A stretch of 33,021 bases of DNA from an uncultured Clostridium sp. (GTDB lineage: Bacteria > Bacillota > Clostridia > Clostridiales > Clostridiaceae). Positions within the stretch are counted from its first letter, which is position 1, and every line of letters starts with the position of its first letter. The position numbers and the translations under genes are program-made. Below the pieces are notes generated by a model. It did not search any database and was not told the DNA's origin. It was given only the letters and a program-made list of their open reading frames with translations. The stretch spans positions 1 through 33,021 of the forward strand of contig CAKVFO010000016.1 in assembly GCA_934746785.1 (NCBI GenBank), read 5' to 3'. Shown here one piece after another: positions 1-5,672 of this stretch.

Positions 1-1
1 A

Positions 2-43
2 TTAACGCCCTTTGAGGCAAGATATTCCGCGAGGTCTTTTTAG
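2..43 (+). pseudogene. possible 3' tail of a plus-strand ORF cut by the window edge
   Basis: An open frame runs from the window edge to a TAG at 41-43 and reads LTPFEARYSARSF. The stretch is richer in G and C than the flanking intergenic DNA, which suggests coding origin. The LTP-x-E-x-R pattern faintly recalls the C-terminus of IS3-family OrfB transposases, but 13 residues are too few to name it. It may be a chance frame. Confidence 0.25.
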
Positions 44-215
44 ACAAAAGTGTTACAATTTTGCTTGACCACTACAAACCTTTTGATTGAATTAATTACT
101 TTTATTTACACGAATTATGCCTTAATTGATAATCTTTGTCAACTGAATCTCTTTCTTTATTATGTAAATTTACTATTACAAAAGCATAACTAGTCACTAA
201 AAACGTTACTTCTAC

Positions 216-247
216 CTCCTTAAATATTAAAAGGAGTTTTTCTTTTT
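216..247 (+). terminator. intrinsic terminator, plus strand
   Basis: CTCCTT at 216-221 pairs with AAGGAG at 231-236 across a 9-base loop and is followed by TTTTTCTTTTT. It would end a plus-strand transcript entering from the left edge. The stem is short, so it is moderate support only. Confidence 0.5.
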
Positions 248-248
248 G

Positions 249-351
249 GGCACTACAATTATTTTTTACGTATTGGAAAGCTTACATATCATAAATTCAG
301 TAATGATCATTATTCCATTCAACAAAAGTTTTGAACTTCCTATAAATATAC
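249..351 (-). repeat. dispersed terminator-associated repeat, copy 1 (degenerate)
   Basis: The core reads AAAAGTTTTGAACTTCC, matching copy 6 near 31.67 kb. The left part (CACTACAATTATTTTTTACG) matches the left part of copy 6 (CACTACATTTATTTTTTAACG region), and a CTTACATAT block lies between in both. The right end is decayed. It abuts the U-tract of the spoIVFB terminator. Confidence 0.6.
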
Positions 352-383
352 AAAAAGTGAGATGGATTTAATCACCTCACTTT
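352..383 (-). terminator. terminator of spoIVFB, overlapping its last codons
   Basis: AAAGTGAG at 354-361 pairs with CTCACTTT at 376-383. On the minus strand this is a stem followed by TTTTT. The promoter-proximal arm lies inside the last codons (Lys-Val-Arg) and the TGA stop at 372-374 is in the loop. Confidence 0.75.
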
Positions 384-1226
384 CTTTTTTTCTATTAATT
401 CTTCTATTGTAATATTTCCATACTCTTTCAATCCCTCAATAATCATATCTTCGTATATAATACTTATTAATTTCATATCGTCATCCAATACATAAAAACA
501 ATTAAAACGATCTTTATCTATTAGCTTTAAAACTTTAACCAAATTAACTTTATAATATATGGATATTGATTTATTCTCTATATAATTATCCTTTATTATT
601 TTTCTTCTCTTTTTAAACATATTTCCAATTGTAATATACATACGAGTTTCTTTTTCAATTACTGTTGAATATATTATAAATATTGATGTTAAGAAAAAAC
701 TAAAATTAGCGCTATGTAAATATATCGATATACAAAATCCTAGAAATAAAATTCCGCCTATTACAAAACTTAAATTTATTAATATATCTTTTGATTTTTT
801 ATATAAAAACTTCTTAGACAAAAGAATTTCATATATCCTCGCTCCATCTAAAGGGTAAGCTGGCAGCATATTAAATAATGCCAGAGTTAAATTTATATCT
901 ATTCCCATCCTTATAAAAGGTACCTCAAATAAACTATACAATCCCATTAGTATTAAGGCCATTACTATATTAAATAATGGACCAATTAAATAAATAATCA
1001 TTCGTTCAGTATAATTTAATTCTTCCACTTCATATCCATATGTACTAAGTCCTGTTAAGTTTATGTTAATATCTTTTAATTTAATATTAAAAAATCTAGC
1101 CATAATTATATGAGCTATCTCATGAAAAATAGCCCATATAAAACTAAATAATAACTTACTATAAAAATTTCCTATAACTATTAAAACAGAAAATTCTAAT
1201 AGAAATATTCTTATTTTTCTTCTCAT
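372..1226 (-). CDS. spoIVFB: SpoIVFB-like M50 site-2 intramembrane metalloprotease
   Basis: This is a polytopic membrane zinc protease of the S2P/M50B family. The product is 284 residues from the ATG at 1226. HEIAH (about 35-39) gives the zinc-binding HExxH, and NMLPAYPLDG (about 119-128) supplies the conserved Asp of the NPDG-type motif. Several hydrophobic segments surround these. The C-terminal 60 residues resemble the CBS-like domain of SpoIVFB. In Bacillus, SpoIVFB in the outer forespore membrane cleaves pro-sigma-K. The ATG at 1226 is preferred over the TTG at 1232 because AGGGG lies 8 bases before the ATG and only 3 before the TTG. It follows spoIVFA by about 30 bp, which supports the name over a generic M50 protease. 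The substrate in this organism is inferred. Confidence 0.85.
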   Translation of the reverse strand: MRRKIRIFLLEFSVLIVIGNFYSKLLFSFIWAIFHEIAHIIMARFFNIKLKDININLTGLSTYGYEVEELNYTERMIIYLIGPLFNIVMALILMGLYSLFEVPFIRMGIDINLTLALFNMLPAYPLDGARIYEILLSKKFLYKKSKDILINLSFVIGGILFLGFCISIYLHSANFSFFLTSIFIIYSTVIEKETRMYITIGNMFKKRRKIIKDNYIENKSISIYYKVNLVKVLKLIDKDRFNCFYVLDDDMKLISIIYEDMIIEGLKEYGNITIEELIEKKKVR

Positions 1227-1255
1227 AAACAATACCCCTATTATATTAATTAACT

Positions 1256-2035
1256 CTAAGCCTCCTCTAAAGACGATAAATTCATAATATCACTTGGATC
1301 CTTTTCACTTCCAAGATATATAAACTTAAAAATCACTCCTCTTCTATTTGTTGAATCTATTGCTCCACACTTTCCAATCACATCACCTTTTTCAACAATA
1401 CTTCCGACTTCAACGTCTATTTTACTCAAAGCTCCATAATAAGTTTCAGTTCCATTACCATGATTTATAACTATGCATTTATTATCATCTTCATCTCTAA
1501 CTTCTTCAACTGTACCTCCATAAACAGACACTACATTCTCATCTGCTTCAGCTGATATAGCTATCCCCTTAGAATCACCATTGATATATTTTATTTTTCC
1601 TGATACAGGTTTTATATAATCTTCTTTAATTACTTCCTTTAATGTTTTCTTTCCTGATATGCTTGCTTTAGCTTCATCAATATAATCTAACGCCTTCTCT
1701 TTATATCCTTCTCCCTCTGGGATATCTATATACATTATTAATGATGTAACATCAACATCTTCATTTATAATTGATTTAACCTCTGAATTAAGTTGTACTA
1801 TAGAACCTTCTACTGGAATATATGTTATAGCAGCTGCAGCAGATAATAAAATCGCTGCCCCTGACAATTGCCATATAAACTTTCTTACAAATTTATTAGC
1901 AAAGTTATTTCTTTTATCTGATTTTTTTAAGGTTGAAGGTTCATAAGAATACCCTGCTCTTCTATATTGAGCTGCTCCGCCTTCCCTTCTAACATTACCA
2001 TAATATTTCTCATATTGTTCTCTATAACTTCCCAT
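1256..2035 (-). CDS. spoIVFA: SpoIVFA-like membrane protein with degenerate M23/LytM domain
   Basis: The 259-residue protein has a charged N-terminal cytoplasmic region, one transmembrane helix at about 53-71, and an extracytoplasmic C-terminal LytM (M23 peptidase-like) fold. In active M23 enzymes the late motif is H-x-H (YAHLS). Here the segment reads YYGALS after INHGNG, so that zinc-site histidine is missing and the domain is probably non-catalytic. That fits SpoIVFA, which in Bacillus holds SpoIVFB inactive in complex with BofA. It lies just upstream of spoIVFB, with GGAGGA before its ATG and a sigma-E-like promoter further upstream. An alternative is a SpoIIQ-like M23 protein, but the gene pairing favours SpoIVFA. 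Confidence 0.8.
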   Translation of the reverse strand: MGSYREQYEKYYGNVRREGGAAQYRRAGYSYEPSTLKKSDKRNNFANKFVRKFIWQLSGAAILLSAAAAITYIPVEGSIVQLNSEVKSIINEDVDVTSLIMYIDIPEGEGYKEKALDYIDEAKASISGKKTLKEVIKEDYIKPVSGKIKYINGDSKGIAISAEADENVVSVYGGTVEEVRDEDDNKCIVINHGNGTETYYGALSKIDVEVGSIVEKGDVIGKCGAIDSTNRRGVIFKFIYLGSEKDPSDIMNLSSLEEA

Positions 2036-2064
2036 CTCTATCCTCCAAAAAGTTTCTTCTCTAA

Positions 2065-2092
2065 ATTATATTTTTTCTTATCAAAAATATGA
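2065..2092 (-). promoter_or_regulatory. sigma-E-like promoter of spoIVFA-spoIVFB
   Basis: On the minus strand TCATATT (2092-2086) matches the sigma-E -35 consensus KMATATT fully. After 13 bases AATATAAT (2072-2065) matches CATACAMT at most positions. It lies 30 bp before the spoIVFA start, as expected for a mother-cell gene. AT-rich DNA makes chance matches possible. Confidence 0.5.
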
Positions 2093-2110
2093 GTCTTAAC
2101 TCTAAAACCA

Positions 2111-2251
2111 TTTTTTCTTGTATTTATAATTTTTGAAAATACTATAAACATTACAAAGTGGCTGACGCCACGCTTTTTAGCGCAGAAAGCCAGTTATAAT
2201 CAGTACTCGCTCTCAAAGAAAGTTTTTAATTTCCTATACGTCAAGAAAAAA
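2111..2251 (-). repeat. dispersed terminator-associated repeat, copy 2 (long form with inverted ends)
   Basis: TTTTTTCTTG at 2111-2120 is the exact reverse complement of CAAGAAAAAA at 2242-2251, giving 10-bp terminal inverted repeats on a 141-bp element. It contains the shared AGTTTTTAATTTCCTATACG core, the block CCAGTTATAATCAGT shared with copy 6, and GC-rich mini-hairpins GTGGC-TGAC-GCCAC (2158-2171) and GCTTTTTAGC. It abuts the rodA terminator. Confidence 0.7.
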
Positions 2252-2281
2252 ATCGCTGTAAACTTAATGCTTACAGCGATT
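2246..2281 (-). terminator. terminator of rodA
   Basis: AATCGCTGTAA (2251-2261) and TTACAGCGATT (2271-2281) form a perfect 11-bp stem with a 9-base loop. Seven T residues follow on the minus strand. Confidence 0.9.
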
Positions 2282-2308
2282 CTTGATTTAGGAAAGTTTT
2301 TTACCCAC

Positions 2309-3469
2309 CTAAAAATGAATTTTTCTTCTTCTCATTCCTATGCTTAAAACTAATCCTACTGCAACTGATGTAGTTAATAGCGAACTACCTCCATAACTTA
2401 CAAGTGGAAGGGTTATTCCTGTAATAGGCAGTAATCCTATTGTCATTCCTATATTTTGAGTTATAGCAAATAAAAAATATGAAACCATTCCTATACACAC
2501 CAGAGATCCAAATCTATCATCTGACATCCTTGCAATAGTAACCATTCTTACAATCAGTACTCCATATAAAAATAATAAAAATATTGCCCCTGCTAATCCC
2601 CATTGCTCTCCTATTGCCGCAAATATAAAGTCTGTCTGTATTTCAGGCACATGAGTTCCTGCATATCCTGGAGACACTGTTGGGCTTAAAGATAGTGAAC
2701 TTGATCCTGTTAATCCTCCTGCTCCAATTCCTATTAATGATTGACTTAATTGATATCCATTTCCTGAAGAATCATCCATGTCAGTACTTACAAATGATAA
2801 TATTCTCGCCTTTTGATGTGGTAATATAAGTCCTGAATTCCAAAGAACTAATACACCAACTAACAATACACAAAATCCACCATATATAATTCGTTTATCT
2901 AAACCTGCTATAAATAACATTCCTAAAACAATAAAGAAACATACCATTCCCATTCCCATATCAGGTTGAATAAGTATAAGTGCTACTGGAAGCAACACTA
3001 TTAGTACAATTTTAAATAAGTTCTTCATATTATTTACTTGGCAGTCAATTTCATCAAGATGTTTTGCCAAACTTAAGATTATAGCAAACTTAGCAACTTC
3101 TGCTGGCTGCAGTTTCATAACTCCTAAGTTAATCCACCCTCTAGCACCATTAACCGTTATTCCTATCTTTGGAATCCACACAGCTATAAGTAACACTATC
3201 GATAACCAATAAAATATTGGAACATATCTATATATTACCCTATAATCCACCGCTAACATAAAATATATTACAACTAATGATATACAGAACCATATAAGCT
3301 GTTTCTTAGCGAAAAAGAAAGGTGTCGAAGAACCCTTTGTTGCTAGATATATATTTAATACTCCAAATAAAACTATTGATATCATCGATAATAACAAACC
3401 TTTATCTATATCTCTTATGAGTCTAAAATCTAGTCTATATCTATTAAAAAAACTTCTTTTTTTCCCCAT
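2309..3469 (-). CDS. rodA: RodA-type SEDS peptidoglycan glycosyltransferase
   Basis: The 386-residue protein is hydrophobic throughout, with about ten membrane segments, and belongs to the SEDS family (FtsW/RodA/SpoVE). It has the family's large extracytoplasmic loop with the QxxxSLIGIGAGG-type stretch at about 240-255 and the GITLPLVSYGGSSLL signature near residue 355. SEDS proteins polymerise lipid II into glycan strands together with a cognate class B PBP. Location downstream of minCDE and two PBP2 genes, inside the mre region, favours RodA over FtsW or SpoVE, but paralogues are hard to separate by sequence alone. The ATG at 3469 follows GGAGGTG. Hairpins upstream (after minE) and downstream suggest a monocistronic unit. 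Confidence 0.85.
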   Translation of the reverse strand: MGKKRSFFNRYRLDFRLIRDIDKGLLLSMISIVLFGVLNIYLATKGSSTPFFFAKKQLIWFCISLVVIYFMLAVDYRVIYRYVPIFYWLSIVLLIAVWIPKIGITVNGARGWINLGVMKLQPAEVAKFAIILSLAKHLDEIDCQVNNMKNLFKIVLIVLLPVALILIQPDMGMGMVCFFIVLGMLFIAGLDKRIIYGGFCVLLVGVLVLWNSGLILPHQKARILSFVSTDMDDSSGNGYQLSQSLIGIGAGGLTGSSSLSLSPTVSPGYAGTHVPEIQTDFIFAAIGEQWGLAGAIFLLFLYGVLIVRMVTIARMSDDRFGSLVCIGMVSYFLFAITQNIGMTIGLLPITGITLPLVSYGGSSLLTTSVAVGLVLSIGMRRRKIHF

Positions 3470-3502
3470 AATGCACCTCCACCTATTTCTGTAACAGTTA
3501 TA

Positions 3503-3508
3503 ATTATA
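3503..3508 (-). promoter_or_regulatory. candidate -10 element for rodA
   Basis: TATAAT on the minus strand lies 34 bp before the rodA ATG, downstream of the minE terminator. No convincing -35 was found at 16-18 bp, so support is weak. Confidence 0.3.
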
Positions 3509-3605
3509 TCCTATTCTAGTCCTTTTCTCTACATTTTAAGTACTAATATAACTAAATATAATAAATTTTTAATAATGTTTGCGACAATAATATTTTCTAA
3601 TTTTC

Positions 3606-3651
3606 AAAAAATAAATCCATATAACTTTAGTGTCCTAAAATTATATGGATT
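3606..3651 (-). terminator. terminator of minCDE
   Basis: AATCCATATAA (3614-3624) pairs perfectly with TTATATGGATT (3641-3651). On the minus strand the stem is followed by TATTTTTTG. It lies just after the minE stop and separates minCDE from rodA. Confidence 0.85.
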
Positions 3652-3668
3652 ATATTCATTTTAAATAT

Positions 3669-3938
3669 TTATCTTCCTCTTATACTCTTTATAGGTATAT
3701 TTGCAATTAACGATGAAACTGTATCACCTTCTATTTCATCACTTTTTGTAACTGCTATTTCTACATCATCTGCTTCTATTTCTATATACTTTGAAAGTAC
3801 ATCTAATATCTCTCTTCTCATCTGATTCAATGTATCTGATGATATATTACCTCTATCATGTATTAATATAAGTTTAAGTCTATCTTTGGCTACATCTTTT
3901 GGCTTTTGTTTACTACCAATGCCCCCAAATATTCCCAT
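3669..3938 (-). CDS. minE: MinE, topological specificity factor of cell division
   Basis: The 89-residue length is typical of MinE. The N-terminal third carries the KDVAKDRLKLILIHDRG segment, which contains the beta-strand/helix that contacts MinD and stimulates its ATPase. The C-terminal part is the dimerisation domain (LRREILDVLSKYI-like, ending IPIKSIRGR). With MinD it confines the MinC inhibitor to the poles. The ATG follows AGGAGGTG, which sits only a few bases after the minD stop, so translation is probably coupled. Clostridia that carry MinE, unlike Bacillus with DivIVA, may use the oscillating system; that is inferred here. Confidence 0.95.
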   Translation of the reverse strand: MGIFGGIGSKQKPKDVAKDRLKLILIHDRGNISSDTLNQMRREILDVLSKYIEIEADDVEIAVTKSDEIEGDTVSSLIANIPIKSIRGR

Positions 3939-3952
3939 TAAAACAACACCTC

Positions 3953-4750
3953 CTACTTACGACCAAATAACTTCATTATTGATCCTAAGATACCAACTGA
4001 ATCTGAACTTAAATCTAATAATGGAACATCATTTCCATTAATTCTATTGGCTATATTTTTAAATGCTTTTCCTGCTTTTGATCCTTCTTCAAGCACTATT
4101 GGTTCACCTTTATTAGTTGATACAGTTATATTCTTATCATCTGGAACAACACCTAAAAGCTTTACTGATAATGTTTCAATAATATCAGAAACATCTAACA
4201 TATCACCTTTTTTGGTCATCTCATAATTCAATCTATTTACTACAACAGCATGATCTTCAAGACCTTTTGCATCTAATTTTCCAATAACTCTATCTGCATC
4301 TCTTACAGATGTTATTTCTGGATTTACTACTACAATAGCTCTATCCGCACCTATAACAGCATTTTCAAAACCTTGTTCAATTCCTGCCGGTGAATCTATT
4401 AATACATAATCAAATTCTTCTTTTAATTCATTTACTATCTTTAACATATCACTTGTACTTATATCATCTTTATCCTTTGTTTGAGCTGTTGGAAGTAAAC
4501 ATAAATTTGAGAATCTTTTATCTTTTATTAATGCTTGTTTTAATCTGCATCTTCCTTCAATTGCATCTATTAATGTATATACAATTCTATTCTCCAATCC
4601 CATTAATACGTCTAAATTTCTAAGTCCTGTATCTCCATCAACAACAACAACTTTCTTCCCTATTGAAGCAAGTGCAGTCCCTATATTTGCAGTTGTAGTT
4701 GTTTTTCCTACACCGCCTTTTCCTGATGTAATAACTATTGAAACTCCCAT
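3953..4750 (-). CDS. minD: MinD, septum-site determining ATPase
   Basis: The 265-residue protein is a ParA/MinD-type deviant Walker ATPase. The P-loop GKGGVGKTT is at residues 10-18 with the signature lysine, and DSPAGIEQGF is the switch II region. The C-terminal GILGSIMKLFGRK is an amphipathic helix of the kind that binds the membrane in the ATP-bound dimer. It recruits MinC and is regulated by MinE, whose genes flank it on either side. The start follows GGAGGGATATTAAAA. All expected motifs are intact. Confidence 0.96.
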   Translation of the reverse strand: MGVSIVITSGKGGVGKTTTTANIGTALASIGKKVVVVDGDTGLRNLDVLMGLENRIVYTLIDAIEGRCRLKQALIKDKRFSNLCLLPTAQTKDKDDISTSDMLKIVNELKEEFDYVLIDSPAGIEQGFENAVIGADRAIVVVNPEITSVRDADRVIGKLDAKGLEDHAVVVNRLNYEMTKKGDMLDVSDIIETLSVKLLGVVPDDKNITVSTNKGEPIVLEEGSKAGKAFKNIANRINGNDVPLLDLSSDSVGILGSIMKLFGRK

Positions 4751-4770
4751 TTTTAATATCCCTCCATAAA

Positions 4771-5463
4771 TTAATATATATACTTATTAGTTAAATACGG
4801 TTCAACAATAATCGATCCATCCTTTATTCTTGCTACTTCTGGATACTTAGGTTTTTGATAATCATCTGGTGATATAGTTATTATGTCACCTATCTTTAGT
4901 ATTTCAGGTTCCATAGAAAATGCTGCAATTATAGCTTTTTTATTTCCATTACTTCCTGCAAACACATTTCCCTTAATACTACCTAAAACAATTATATTGC
5001 CTCCAGCATAGACTTCTGCGCCACTATTAATATCGCCTATTATTACAATATTCCCGGGGAAATGAATACATTGTCCACCTCTTACAGTCCTTCTTAGGAA
5101 CTTTGTTCTGCCTTCATATACTCCACTAAATATCTTAACAGTCTTCTCAACTTCCTCTTTTTTTTCAAATTTATCTGTATCATATTTAGTACTTTTATTA
5201 TCCTCTACTGGATTATCAATAATGATTTCTTTTACACCTATTTTATCTAAAACAACACTTTTTAGTTCTTTTATTTCTTCATCATTTAGTAAAGAAGTAT
5301 TAATAGTTATGTATAATTTTGAATCCTTATAAAACTTTTTTCCTCTTGATAACTTTTCAATAAGTACCAATAACATATCATTAAACCCAGTAAATTTATC
5401 TATGTCTACTAATGCATTTAACCCCTCTTTATTTCCCTTAATAATTACTCCATTGTTCTCCAT
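4771..5463 (-). CDS. minC: MinC, septum-site FtsZ inhibitor
   Basis: The 230-residue protein has two domains. Residues about 1-105 form the N-terminal domain that in the family blocks FtsZ polymerisation. Residues about 110-215 form the right-handed beta-helix MinC_C domain, with glycine-rich turns such as RGGQCIHFPGNIVIIGD and GGNIIVLGSIKGNVFAG. The latter domain dimerises and binds MinD. It is the first gene of minC-minD-minE; a 20-bp gap precedes minD. The ATG at 5463 follows GGAGGG. Confidence 0.93.
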   Translation of the reverse strand: MENNGVIIKGNKEGLNALVDIDKFTGFNDMLLVLIEKLSRGKKFYKDSKLYITINTSLLNDEEIKELKSVVLDKIGVKEIIIDNPVEDNKSTKYDTDKFEKKEEVEKTVKIFSGVYEGRTKFLRRTVRGGQCIHFPGNIVIIGDINSGAEVYAGGNIIVLGSIKGNVFAGSNGNKKAIIAAFSMEPEILKIGDIITISPDDYQKPKYPEVARIKDGSIIVEPYLTNKYIY

Positions 5464-5527
5464 CGGCTACCCTCCGACCACTATTCATCTTAATTCTCTT
5501 AATTGTACCTCATTATTATTCTCTATA

Positions 5528-5536
5528 ATTATATCA
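5528..5536 (-). promoter_or_regulatory. candidate extended -10 promoter of minCDE
   Basis: TGATATAAT on the minus strand is an extended -10 (TGnTATAAT) about 65 bp before the minC ATG, downstream of the PBP2-2 terminator. The -35 is poor, as extended -10 promoters allow. Confidence 0.45.
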
Positions 5537-5611
5537 TTAAATCATAGAAAATGAATATCTAATTATATTTATTAATAAAAAAATGGTAACTTAAAAATCT
5601 ATTCATAAAAA

Positions 5612-5661
5612 TATAAATAGAAGCTGTTACTGAATAATTCAAGAATCTCAGTACAGCTTCT
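5612..5661 (-). terminator. terminator of PBP2-2
   Basis: The arm at 5619-5633 (AGAAGCTGTTACTGA) pairs with 5648-5661 (TCAGTACAGCTTCT), with a single bulged base. A moderately T-rich tract follows on the minus strand (TATTTATATTTTT). Confidence 0.75.
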
Positions 5662-5672
5662 TAAGATAATAC

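Larger units (their letters stand above)
44..351. other. intergenic region, no gene seen
   Basis: This AT-rich stretch lies between the possible ORF tail and spoIVFB. No supported coding frame was found on either strand. It holds a plus-strand hairpin with a T-run at 216-247 and a degenerate copy of the dispersed repeat at about 249-351. Confidence 0.6.

Noticed and set aside
1..39. minus-strand frame reading KDLAEYLASKGVN
   Set aside because: It looks protein-like, but a TAA lies just upstream in frame and no start codon exists within the window.
2036..2308. missing gene between rodA and spoIVFA
   Set aside because: From memory, some clostridia have mgsA here, but this gap holds only the rodA terminator, a repeat copy and the spoIVFA promoter, with no coding remnant visible.
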